NCBI GenBank assembly: GCA_964640125.1
Contig: CAZXGG010000077.1
Location: 1 to 15,987 of the forward strand
Reading direction: 5' to 3'
Length of the DNA stretch: 15,987 nt
DNA from: G020353115 sp964640125
GTDB lineage: Bacteria; Bacteroidota; Bacteroidia; Bacteroidales; VadinHA17
Positions 1 through 7,258 of this stretch are shown here, in pieces. A program made the position numbers and the translations under genes. The notes beneath the pieces are model-generated. The model was not told the origin of the DNA. It saw only the letters and a list, made by a program, of their open reading frames with translations, and did not search any database. The stretch's first letter is position 1. Every line of letters begins with the position of its first letter.

Positions 1-31
1 ACACCCTGTCATCAGGAATAAGGAATAAAAC

Positions 32-59
32 GTAGAGACGCGATTAATCGCGTCTCTAC
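32..59. repeat. 28-bp perfect palindrome (GTAGAGACGC family, copy 1)
   Basis: The outer arms read GTAGAGACGC and GCGTCTCTAC, and the inner eight bases GATTAATC are themselves self-complementary, so the element is a perfect inverted repeat with no unpaired spacer. The same outer ten bases recur exactly at 9763-9792 with a different core. It lies 112 bp beyond the stop of the minus-strand M14 operon, so it may serve as a 3' hairpin or be a REP-like intergenic element. The palindrome is certain; the function is inferred. Confidence 0.85.
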
Positions 60-89
60 ATTACGTGAATCCAATACCTTATCTGTTTG

Positions 90-118
90 TTACAGACAAG
101 GCAGTGCCTTGTCTCTAA
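90..118. repeat. Degenerate palindrome of the same family (copy 3)
   Basis: Positions 94-114 form a 10-bp inverted repeat (AGACAAGGCA / TGCCTTGTCT) around a single G. The flanks keep part of the GTAGAGAC outer arm: 6 of 8 bases on the left (TTACAGAC) and 7 of 8 on the right (GTCTCTAA). This looks like a decayed member of the family seen at 32-59 and 9763-9792, with AAGGCA/TGCCTT as its core. Confidence 0.6.
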
Positions 119-135
119 AGATAAACCTTCTTTTT

Positions 136-167
136 CTCAGTCTCTTCGTCTCACCGTCTCATCGTCT
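136..167. repeat. Four 8-bp tandem units ending in GTCT
   Basis: On the plus strand four consecutive octamers read CTCAGTCT, CTTCGTCT, CACCGTCT and CATCGTCT. On the coding (minus) strand they read AGACGATG, AGACGGTG, AGACGAAG and AGACTGAG. They begin 4 bp after the stop codon of the M14 gene at 172, so they are transcribed as the start of its 3' region if that operon is not terminated at once. Function unknown; may be a microsatellite-like intergenic repeat. Confidence 0.55.
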
Positions 168-171
168 TCTT

Positions 172-1923
172 TTACAGGTCTATGGTTTTACTCACGTCTT
201 TCGCTTTCCGGGAGGTAAAATCGATCTGCACTTTTCCTTTGCCCGAAATAAGGAACTGATATTCGATCTTCCCGAAGCCAGGCACCTGGCAAAACTGAAT
301 TTCCGGTTTCTGCTCTTTGTAGGTAACCCGATCAGTGTACACATCGGTCAGTCTACCACCGCTAACTACTTTCACTCCGTTACCGGAGACTCTCAGCATA
401 TCCTGGGGGTAGAGTTTTTTCCGAACCGCACTATAGGTCATTGAGGGAATGGCTTTGCTGTTTACCAGCCGTACCCTCACCCTGTAGAGATCCTTTCCCA
501 CGTTGGTTTTTTCAAAGATCTCCATGGTGATTTCCGGTGTTTGTTCAGCCGAAAACATCACGGCAGAAGCATTCCGGTGCACCAGATCCTGGAGCATAAA
601 CGGATGGGGCAGGCGTGAGCTCATTTTCACCCAGCCTCCTATTTCGATATCGCCATAGGTAGGGTGTTTATAGGGTTTCCAATCGACGTATAGTTCTCCC
701 TGTGCAACGTGATCGTTGAACTTCATGCGCTCCCTGGACCTGGCTCTGTTTTCACGGAAGAAACCCTCTTCCTCAGCAGTCTCGGTTGTGCCGGGTGAAC
801 TGTATGTTTCAGTACTTGACTGGTACAATTCTCCCACAAAGCTATAGGATCCGATGACATTATCGGTAAAATCCGTAAAATCGCCATAGGTGGCATAGAG
901 ATCCTTCCAGCTGATCAGGTAGCGGTAACCCGGGACAATCATTTCATTGTTTTTTCCAAGATAATCGTAAACCTCGATATCGTTGGACAGCAGTTCTCCC
1001 TGATCTTTGGTACTGGGTCCTCTCAGGTACATCCCGCCCGAATTATGAAAAGCATACACCATGATGATGTTGGGTCGCTGGCACAAGTAGTTTGCAATGG
1101 CTTTGATTCCGACGCCTGAAAAGGGGTAATCGCCGGCTCCGCTCTGTACGTAGGGGGGTGCCCAGTTGTATCCCCAGTTTCGGTTGCCATCTACATATCC
1201 TTCCGAATCTTCATTTATCCTGCCATCCCCATCATTATCAATTCCTTCCTGTCCCAACATGATCCATTCTCCTTTCTCCCCCGGTTCAACAGGTACCATT
1301 AACCTGGGATCTTCCGGATCGGTCTTCAACCTGCCATAGGGATCTTTTTTCCTCATCTGCGTGATGTTACCATCTCCGTCAAGATCATCCATGAAATCTT
1401 CATCGAACAGACCATCCCGGTCATCATCTTTTGGCCTTCTCAACCCCCTGTTCGAGGAGGAGGTGTTTGGATCGGTAAAGAAATGATACCTGCCATCGAC
1501 GTTTACAGTCGGTAAAACGTAGTAGGCATTTTTATCGACCATGCGGGTAATCCTCTCGTTCTCACCGTATTTGGTAAGTAACTGGTTAAGGAAGTAGAGG
1601 CAGACTTCACTTGCCTGGATCTCATTGCCATGAATATTTCCATCGACATAGACTCCAGGTTTGCTCAAGGGATCACCGGTTTTCGGATTGTTTACCGTTA
1701 AGGCATAGATCTCCCGGTTCTCTTCGCTTTTACCAACAAGGTCAAGGGTGGTCAACTCCGGGTAGGCTTTATTCAAAGCTTTCAGTGCTTCAACAACCTG
1801 TTCATAGGAATAATAAAAATCAAACCTCAGAGGTACGGTAATTTTCTCTGACTGTCCGTAGCCATTTGTAGCTGACAGCAACAGGAACAGGGTAACAGCG
1901 AATATGATGGTTAACTTTTTCAT
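172..1923 (-). CDS. Secreted M14-family zinc carboxypeptidase
   Basis: This 583-residue exported metallopeptidase should remove C-terminal residues from peptides or act on cell-wall peptides outside the cytoplasm. Residues 1-23 form a signal peptide ending GYGQ. The M14 zinc motif HxxE is visible at H98 and E101 (GNIHGNE), the substrate-binding Asn-Arg pair at 247-248 (GNRNWGYNW), the third zinc ligand at H293 (YAFHNSGG) and the probable catalytic glutamate at E365 (SFVGELY). Between the first and third ligands is an acidic insertion (about 166-240) with DxDxDG-like loops that resemble calcium sites. A C-terminal domain of about 180 residues follows the catalytic domain and is shared with the upstream paralogue. 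The ATG overlaps the stop of that paralogue by four bases (ATGA), so the two are probably translationally coupled. Substrate unknown; family and activity call are strong. Confidence 0.9.
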   Translation of the reverse strand: MKKLTIIFAVTLFLLLSATNGYGQSEKITVPLRFDFYYSYEQVVEALKALNKAYPELTTLDLVGKSEENREIYALTVNNPKTGDPLSKPGVYVDGNIHGNEIQASEVCLYFLNQLLTKYGENERITRMVDKNAYYVLPTVNVDGRYHFFTDPNTSSSNRGLRRPKDDDRDGLFDEDFMDDLDGDGNITQMRKKDPYGRLKTDPEDPRLMVPVEPGEKGEWIMLGQEGIDNDGDGRINEDSEGYVDGNRNWGYNWAPPYVQSGAGDYPFSGVGIKAIANYLCQRPNIIMVYAFHNSGGMYLRGPSTKDQGELLSNDIEVYDYLGKNNEMIVPGYRYLISWKDLYATYGDFTDFTDNVIGSYSFVGELYQSSTETYSSPGTTETAEEEGFFRENRARSRERMKFNDHVAQGELYVDWKPYKHPTYGDIEIGGWVKMSSRLPHPFMLQDLVHRNASAVMFSAEQTPEITMEIFEKTNVGKDLYRVRVRLVNSKAIPSMTYSAVRKKLYPQDMLRVSGNGVKVVSGGRLTDVYTDRVTYKEQKPEIQFCQVPGFGKIEYQFLISGKGKVQIDFTSRKAKDVSKTIDL

Positions 1924-3974
1924 TTTACACCTCCTATATTAATTTGTTTCTGATCACCCCAGACATTTTTTGATTCAATGGTAAGGGTGATATCTACAGG
2001 GCGCTCTGCCTGGATAATCCAGGAGAGTTTAACGCTCTTATTCCCTTCTAAATTACCGATAGTTGTTCGTGGCTTTCCTGAGAGGAATGTAACATCACCT
2101 TTCACAACCAGGATTGCCGGGGCAGGTTGTTGATTCCTGCCTCCCATGGCTGTTGGGAAGGGCAAGTAGGAGCTGTTCCGGATCCAGGCAGTCAATTCAT
2201 GGACACCGGACCCGGCTGATTTGGTTTCCGTTTTCACGATCTTCAGTTCAGGCAGCTTCTTCACCAGGGTAAATACCCAGGGAACCTGAAGAGTCAGCAG
2301 GGAATCGATCATTGATTCGGGGGGTGTATTGTCGACATAGGGCACTGCGCCGCCGATCTCAACTTTCCCGAGGGTTGGATGATCAAACTCCTTCCAATCG
2401 ACAAAACCTTTCCCATTAAGGGATTCATCACTGAAAGCCAGCAAGGTCTTCTCTTTCGGATCAGCACCTTCAACGTCTTTCTCAGCAGCACCTCCCCCCA
2501 TCTGTTTCATCATTCCTGCCATCTGTTTGGTGCTCAGTTGTCCGCTTTTCACCATATTGATTACCATGGCTCCATTGTATTGTGGCGGGGCTCCTGATTC
2601 TTTCAGGAAGGCGGTGATCTTCTCTTCTCCGAGTGCGACAAATTCATCATTGCTCATGCTCTCGAGTTTTTCAATGGTCAACTCTGAATCGTCTGTTTTC
2701 TCTTTTTTCACTTCCGGCAGTGTCCAGAGATCCATGCTAAACGATGGGACACCCAGGTTGTAATAAGACCAGAGTTCGAACGAGCCGTCTTTCGCCGACT
2801 GAGGGGCAAGGCGTTTTGGCTCAGCATCCTTCTCTTTGAGGAACTCCTTGTATTTTTCATTTAGTTCATTATAAAAAGCCAGGTCTTCCCGGAGTGGATT
2901 AACCACTGCTCCCAGTCCCAGGAAACTGGCGATCATGCTCTCCGACACTTCCATTCCGGCCGGCATCATCGGTCTCACCATCTCCATGATCTCCTCCATG
3001 GAATAGGATTTATCCGGATCGGCATTGAACATGGTTGCATATCGTTCCGGGATTTTTATGTTATCCATATCTGCAGTTCCTTTTCTTCCACCCCTGGGTG
3101 CAACCATGCAGAAGTTGGTGGATCCAAAGGCAAAGGTCATGGCAATTTCAGGATGTTCATAGACGAATTTCATCATCTCGAATGTCTCATTCTCGGAGCC
3201 GGGCCATGCACCTCCTGTGGCTGTATTGGGCTTGTACAGGTGGGGGAACGTGATTCCGATATTTACACCTCCCGGGCCATCTTCATTGTATTTGCCATCA
3301 CCATCGTCATCCACTCCTTCGGTGTACAATTTGTAGATCCCGACTTCACCCTTATTCCCATCGGCTCTTTTCATCAATCTCGGTTCTCCGGGAATGGGTA
3401 TCCATTCGCCCAGCGGATCGACAACCCTCATTTGCGTAATGATACCATTTCCGTCGAGATCATTGAAACCATCTTCATCCACCCGGTCGTCCATATCGTC
3501 ATTGTGTGGTTTTGCGTTCCGTGTATCCCTTTGCAACGGCTTGTTAAAATAGTGCAGGAATGCATCAGGATTCAGCATGGGAACGATATACCAGGTCAAA
3601 TCGGTACGGACATCCGCTCCATTCAGGATAAGGTCTGCCAGGAACAGGGTTGCCTCACCAGAAATGGGAACATCCCCTTCCGGATTACCTACCACAAGAA
3701 TTGCCGGCACGGTTCTGGCGGATTTGCCTGCATCCGGTCCTATCTCGAGCATCATTACCTTATTGCCGGCGGGTGTAACGGCTAACTGGGTTAACGATGT
3801 CCTGCCCGGAAAATCCTTGTTTAACTTTCCCAGCAAGGAATTGATCTCATCCGGCGTGTGATACCGGGTGTATTCGTTCGATGGATTCTGTGCTGATATC
3901 CAATTCAGGCATAGAAGCATCGAAAATCCCAGAATTAACGGGATTTTAATGAATCTAAACAATTTTTTCATCAT
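1920..3974 (-). CDS. M14 carboxypeptidase-like protein, probable pseudoenzyme
   Basis: This 684-residue exported protein is homologous over its length to the downstream M14 peptidase but seems unable to bind zinc. The HGNE motif is replaced by PEGDV (E99 and V102 at ligand positions), the third ligand histidine by G284 (FAFGST), the Asn-Arg pair by Asn-Ile at 238-239, and the catalytic Glu by D415 (SFSMDLW). It keeps the acidic calcium-like loops (about 160-235) and the C-terminal VDWK..HP..G..EIGG domain. It also has Met- and acid-rich extra segments (about 311-360 and 425-520). The start is set at ATG 3974, which gives a signal peptide MMKKLFRFIK...ISAQ; the reading frame stays open to a TTG at 4001, but those nine extra residues look unnatural. 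It may bind peptides or partner its active neighbour. Assignment to the fold is firm; loss of activity is inferred from my own alignment. Confidence 0.85.
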   Translation of the reverse strand: MMKKLFRFIKIPLILGFSMLLCLNWISAQNPSNEYTRYHTPDEINSLLGKLNKDFPGRTSLTQLAVTPAGNKVMMLEIGPDAGKSARTVPAILVVGNPEGDVPISGEATLFLADLILNGADVRTDLTWYIVPMLNPDAFLHYFNKPLQRDTRNAKPHNDDMDDRVDEDGFNDLDGNGIITQMRVVDPLGEWIPIPGEPRLMKRADGNKGEVGIYKLYTEGVDDDGDGKYNEDGPGGVNIGITFPHLYKPNTATGGAWPGSENETFEMMKFVYEHPEIAMTFAFGSTNFCMVAPRGGRKGTADMDNIKIPERYATMFNADPDKSYSMEEIMEMVRPMMPAGMEVSESMIASFLGLGAVVNPLREDLAFYNELNEKYKEFLKEKDAEPKRLAPQSAKDGSFELWSYYNLGVPSFSMDLWTLPEVKKEKTDDSELTIEKLESMSNDEFVALGEEKITAFLKESGAPPQYNGAMVINMVKSGQLSTKQMAGMMKQMGGGAAEKDVEGADPKEKTLLAFSDESLNGKGFVDWKEFDHPTLGKVEIGGAVPYVDNTPPESMIDSLLTLQVPWVFTLVKKLPELKIVKTETKSAGSGVHELTAWIRNSSYLPFPTAMGGRNQQPAPAILVVKGDVTFLSGKPRTTIGNLEGNKSVKLSWIIQAERPVDITLTIESKNVWGDQKQINIGGVK

Positions 3975-3998
3975 AAAGCTATCGATTAATGAATAAAA

Positions 3999-4030
3999 CA
4001 AAATGTATTATTTGGTATTGCAGATTTCAA
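3999..4030 (-). promoter_or_regulatory. Candidate Bacteroidota promoter for the M14 pair
   Basis: On the minus strand TTG (4030-4028) is followed after 20 bases by TACATTTTG (4007-3999), close to the Bacteroidota pattern TTTG-N19-20-TAnnTTTG but with one extra base in the -7 box. Transcription would start near 3992, about 18 bases before the ATG. No Shine-Dalgarno sequence is visible upstream of that ATG. Confidence 0.35.
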
Positions 4031-4054
4031 CAGGTTCAGGGATAATCACAACGA

Positions 4055-4073
4055 ATTTTCTAAGATAGAAAAT
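4055..4073. other. AT-rich hairpin downstream of the cyd cluster
   Basis: ATTTTCTA and TAGAAAAT form a perfect 8-bp stem around a 3-base loop. It lies 34 bp beyond the microprotein stop and upstream of the M14 pair, where a terminator for the cyd transcript would be expected. The stem is weak and no U-run follows on the minus strand, so a terminator role is doubtful. Confidence 0.3.
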
Positions 4074-4106
4074 CTTTTACAGAGATGTTGCTGTAATGTA
4101 TAGTTT

Positions 4107-4238
4107 TTATACCTGGTTTCCCGCTTCTCCAGCTTTCCTGTTTTTCTCAAACCTCTTCAAGGTAAAGCGGATGAGAAAATAACTTACCGCGATAAGCAGC
4201 GGCCAGGTAAGGTACATTAGAAATTCGCCGATATACAT
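4107..4238 (-). CDS. 43-residue single-pass membrane microprotein, CydX-like candidate
   Basis: An ATG at 4238 opens 43 codons ending in TAA at 4107: a short N-terminus (MYIGEFLMYLTWP), one hydrophobic helix of about 18 residues (roughly 8-25, with W12), then a strongly charged tail (RFTLKRFEKNRKAGE). The start lies 48 bp after cydB on the same strand. E. coli CydX is a 37-residue single-helix subunit of cytochrome bd encoded just after cydB, so position, size and layout fit, although there is no convincing sequence identity. There is no clear ribosome binding site, and an in-frame TTG at 4271 would add 11 residues. It could instead be an unrelated small membrane protein or a chance reading frame. 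Confidence 0.55.
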   Translation of the reverse strand: MYIGEFLMYLTWPLLIAVSYFLIRFTLKRFEKNRKAGEAGNQV

Positions 4239-4286
4239 TTGCGTAAAGAATTTTAGGTTAACATTGTTCAGCAATCGAACTCATCA

Positions 4287-5417
4287 TTAATAAGCATGTG
4301 ATTCTTCCTGCATTTCCTCTTCCGTGATCCTCTTCCTGTTTATTGATCTCCATGCATACCAGATGTATGCAATGACAAAAGGGACCAGCAGCGATACATA
4401 GCTCATAGCAGTCAGGGTATATTTGCTGGAGGATGCATTCTGAATGGTCAATGAACTCTGAAGGTCGAAGGTTGAAGGATAGAAGGCTGTATTATTGAAT
4501 CCTGCCAGAAGAAACAGAGAAAACACGGTAAGGACCGTACCGCTTCCCGAGAACCATATTCCCCTGGTATTGCCCTGCAGCAGTGAAGAAAGGATCCCCC
4601 ACAGCACCAGCAGAACCCCGGCGAGAAAGAGTATCAGCACCAGCGGCATCTGCAGGAAGTTATGCAGGTATTTGTTTGGTTCCATGTAGACTTCTCCGGT
4701 TGATGGATCAACGGCAAAGCCTTCAATAAAAAGCAGGCGGATAGCAAAAAAGAGGAAAAAGACCACAAAGGGAATGGCATTATACCATACCTGTTTCCTC
4801 GCACGCATGAGCACCTGTTCGTTTTCCACAGTATTGATCAGATAGAGCAATCCAAGAACCCTGGCAAGGAAGAGAACAGCCAGTCCCAGGGAGATATTCT
4901 GGATATTTAGCACCACTTCCAGTCCATGAAACGGGGTTTTCCACTGGGATAAGTTGAATTCATTCACATAGAACTCAGATCCTGTAAAGAATGTGCCAAC
5001 TGCTGTCCCAATCAACAAAGTTCCCAGTGCACCATTGATAAAGAGAAAGGTCTCATAGGTTTTCTGCCCAAGGAAATTATTGGGTTTTGTACGGAATTCA
5101 TAAGCCACAGCCTGGATGATGAAACAGAAAAGAATGGCGATCCACACCCAGTAGGCACCTCCGAAACTGGTGGCATAAAACAGGGGGAAGGAGGCAAAAA
5201 AGGCACCGCCAAAGGTAACCAGTGTGGTAAAGGTAAATTCCCACTTTCGACCCAGTGCATTAACAATCATTTTGCGTTCTATCTCCTTCTTTCCAAGCAG
5301 ATAAATAACGGTTTGTCCGCCCTGTACAAACATGAGAAATACCAGTAATCCAGCTAACAGCGAGATGATTACCCACCAGTATTGCTGCAATGCAAGATGA
5401 GACAGGTTTCCAAACAT
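4287..5417 (-). CDS. cydB: Cytochrome bd ubiquinol oxidase subunit II (CydB)
   Basis: CydB pairs with CydA to form the heme bd quinol oxidase, which reduces O2 to water in the cytoplasmic membrane with high oxygen affinity. At 376 residues it has the family's usual length and eight to nine hydrophobic segments spread evenly along it. Bacteroidota-type signatures are visible: MFVQGGQTVIYLL (29-41), LGRKWEFTFTTL (55-66) and FPLFYATSFGGAYW (77-90). The ATG is one base after the cydA stop, and a strong GGAGG Shine-Dalgarno sequence lies inside the last codons of cydA, so the start is secure. The tail EEEMQEESHAY is acidic and cytoplasmic or loop-like. Confidence 0.95.
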   Translation of the reverse strand: MFGNLSHLALQQYWWVIISLLAGLLVFLMFVQGGQTVIYLLGKKEIERKMIVNALGRKWEFTFTTLVTFGGAFFASFPLFYATSFGGAYWVWIAILFCFIIQAVAYEFRTKPNNFLGQKTYETFLFINGALGTLLIGTAVGTFFTGSEFYVNEFNLSQWKTPFHGLEVVLNIQNISLGLAVLFLARVLGLLYLINTVENEQVLMRARKQVWYNAIPFVVFFLFFAIRLLFIEGFAVDPSTGEVYMEPNKYLHNFLQMPLVLILFLAGVLLVLWGILSSLLQGNTRGIWFSGSGTVLTVFSLFLLAGFNNTAFYPSTFDLQSSLTIQNASSSKYTLTAMSYVSLLVPFVIAYIWYAWRSINRKRITEEEMQEESHAY

Positions 5418-5418
5418 T

Positions 5419-6984
5419 TTATTTTCCTCCTTCTTTAGGTCCGATTTTAATTTGCTTTGTCATAATCTTAATCTCCGCGATCAGCAATGTCGTAAAGGTC
5501 ACCGCGAAGAGAAAGAACGTGATCTGAACCGATGTTGTATTGATATGAGAAACAGCCGCAACGGTAGGTAACAGATCCTGGATGACCCAGGGCTGCCGCC
5601 CCAGTTCAGAAACAATCCAGCCGGCCTGGCTTGCAATATATGCCAGCGGAATGGTCCATAGTGCAATATAGAGGAGCCATCGTTTACCTTCCAGCCGATC
5701 CCTGATCCCGAGGAAGAGCACCAGGGCAAACAGAAGGAAAAAGTAAAATCCAAGGATAACCATGATGTGAAAGGAGTAGAATGAGATGGGCACATTGGGT
5801 ATCAACTCCTGGGTATCCCTGCCTTTATAATAACCATATCCAAAATAGCGAAAATAATTATCGATCCACTCCTTGTCTTCGAATTTCGCTCTCAGTTCAT
5901 TATATCTCTCAGGGTCATTCTTATTTGCTTCCTTAAGTTCCCGCAGTGTGCTGATGGCTATATCACCACGCTCAATTTTTTCACTAACAGAGATGATATT
6001 CTCTTTCTCATTTCCTAATACCAGATCCTTAATCCCCGGGACAAATCCTTTGGATGAACGATGCACCATAAAGGATAATGCACCGGGTATTTCGATCTTG
6101 AAAACAAAATTCTCACGCATGAGCCCCTGATCTTCTGTCGGTGAAGATAATGCGCCTATAGCAACAAGGGGTGCATTGGTTCTTCCATCATAAAGGGCTT
6201 CCATTGCAGCAAATTTTACCGGTTGGTCATTTGCTATATCCCGGGCTGAACTATCTCCGGTACCAATCAAGAAAATAGCGGATAAGATCCCAAAAGTAGA
6301 GGCAACAATCATGCTGCGTTTCGCAAACAACACCTCTCTCTTCTTTAACAGAAACCAGGCACTGATCCCGATTACAACCAGTGCTGCAAGCACAAATCCC
6401 GAAGAGATGGTGTGCAAAAACTTATTGACCGCACTGGTGGAAAACAAGATATCCCAGAAATTTTGCATTTCGTTCCTTGCTGTATCGGGATTAAAATGCA
6501 TGCCCACCGGATTCTGCATCCAGGCATTCGCTACCAGGATCCATAAGGCAGATAAATTGGCACCTATGGCGGTGAGCCATGTCGATGCAAGATGAAACTT
6601 TTTGCTTACCTTATTCCACCCGAAAAACATCACGGCAATGAAGGTGGATTCCATGAAAAATGCCATAATCCCTTCAATGGCGAGAGGAGCACCGAAAATA
6701 TCCCCCACGAACCAGGAATAGTTGGACCAGTTCGTACCAAATTCAAATTCAAGGATAATCCCGGTTGCCACACCAATCGCGAAGTTAACTCCAAAGATGG
6801 TCATCCAGAATTTTGTGGTCTTTTTCCAGAAAGAATCTCCGGTCCTAACATAAATGGTTTCCATGATCGCAACCAGAAAAGACAATCCAAGGGTTAATGG
6901 GACAAAAAGCCAGTGATACATGGCCGTCAGTGCAAATTGGCCCCTCGACCAGTCAACCAAAGACAAATCGATTTGTTCAATCAT
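5419..6984 (-). CDS. cydA: Cytochrome bd ubiquinol oxidase subunit I (CydA)
   Basis: CydA is the heme-carrying, quinol-oxidising subunit of the bd oxidase. Its 521 residues match the family length. By comparison with the E. coli protein, H24 (ALTAMYHW) corresponds to the heme b595 ligand, H191 and M408 (SFHIMV) to the heme b558 ligands, and E104 and E112 to the conserved glutamates of the di-heme and proton path. K257 and E262 (VKFAAMEA) correspond to the quinol-binding Q-loop residues, and GRQPW (462-466) is the hallmark motif before the last helices. All key residues are present, so the enzyme should be active. The start ATG overlaps the DUF4492 gene by eight bases, and the gene runs straight into cydB. 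Confidence 0.97.
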   Translation of the reverse strand: MIEQIDLSLVDWSRGQFALTAMYHWLFVPLTLGLSFLVAIMETIYVRTGDSFWKKTTKFWMTIFGVNFAIGVATGIILEFEFGTNWSNYSWFVGDIFGAPLAIEGIMAFFMESTFIAVMFFGWNKVSKKFHLASTWLTAIGANLSALWILVANAWMQNPVGMHFNPDTARNEMQNFWDILFSTSAVNKFLHTISSGFVLAALVVIGISAWFLLKKREVLFAKRSMIVASTFGILSAIFLIGTGDSSARDIANDQPVKFAAMEALYDGRTNAPLVAIGALSSPTEDQGLMRENFVFKIEIPGALSFMVHRSSKGFVPGIKDLVLGNEKENIISVSEKIERGDIAISTLRELKEANKNDPERYNELRAKFEDKEWIDNYFRYFGYGYYKGRDTQELIPNVPISFYSFHIMVILGFYFFLLFALVLFLGIRDRLEGKRWLLYIALWTIPLAYIASQAGWIVSELGRQPWVIQDLLPTVAAVSHINTTSVQITFFLFAVTFTTLLIAEIKIMTKQIKIGPKEGGK

Positions 6985-7213
6985 CGGTCAGTTTTTTAGT
7001 TTTGGTTAATTGCTCAATAACATACTCACTTCTCTCATCATCAGAAGTAAAGTTTGATTCAAGAAAGTCATGGAAGAAGAATATCCTCAGGACAGCAAAC
7101 AGGATAAACAGTTTTATCAGGATGATGATCCAGAGCTTCTTGCCAACGGTCATGCTCCTGAAACCATCCCGGTAAAAATAGAAGATTTTTAAAAAAATAG
7201 TGTTACCCCTCAT
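6977..7213 (-). CDS. DUF4492 small membrane protein of the cyd operon
   Basis: A 78-residue protein with an amphipathic N-terminus (FLKIFYFYRDGFRSM), one transmembrane helix (about 26-48, LWIIILIKLFILFAVLRIFFF) and an acidic then basic tail. The FYRDGFRSMTVGKKLW stretch is what I recall of DUF4492 (Pfam PF14899), which typically sits directly before cydA in Bacteroidota. It overlaps cydA by eight bases, implying coupled translation. A role in assembly or stability of cytochrome bd is likely but not established by anything visible here. Confidence 0.85.
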   Translation of the reverse strand: MRGNTIFLKIFYFYRDGFRSMTVGKKLWIIILIKLFILFAVLRIFFFHDFLESNFTSDDERSEYVIEQLTKTKKLTDD

Positions 7214-7223
7214 AAACGGTAGA

Positions 7224-7240
7224 AATCCTTCAAAAGGATT
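7224..7240. other. Short hairpin before the DUF4492-cydAB genes
   Basis: AATCCTT and AAGGATT form a perfect 7-bp stem with a 3-base loop in the 45-bp gap between the PKD/CHU_C gene and DUF4492. There is no U-run after it on the minus strand, so it is not a standard terminator. It could be a leader hairpin or operator for the cyd genes, or chance. Confidence 0.3.
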
Positions 7241-7258
7241 AAAATATTTAAATCTATA

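Noticed and set aside
32..167. CRISPR array made of the repeats at the left end
   Set aside because: The palindromes differ in core, are not regularly spaced, and no unique spacers or cas genes are present; the octamers are directly adjacent with no spacers.
109..444. 111-codon plus-strand frame at the left edge
   Set aside because: It is antisense to the C-terminus of the M14 peptidase and reads through the palindrome and octamer repeats, so it is not a credible gene.
3153..3785. 210-codon plus-strand open frame opposite the upstream M14 gene
   Set aside because: It is antisense to a well-supported gene, shows no domain or coherent composition, and has no ribosome site; it is a by-product of the codon usage on the other strand.
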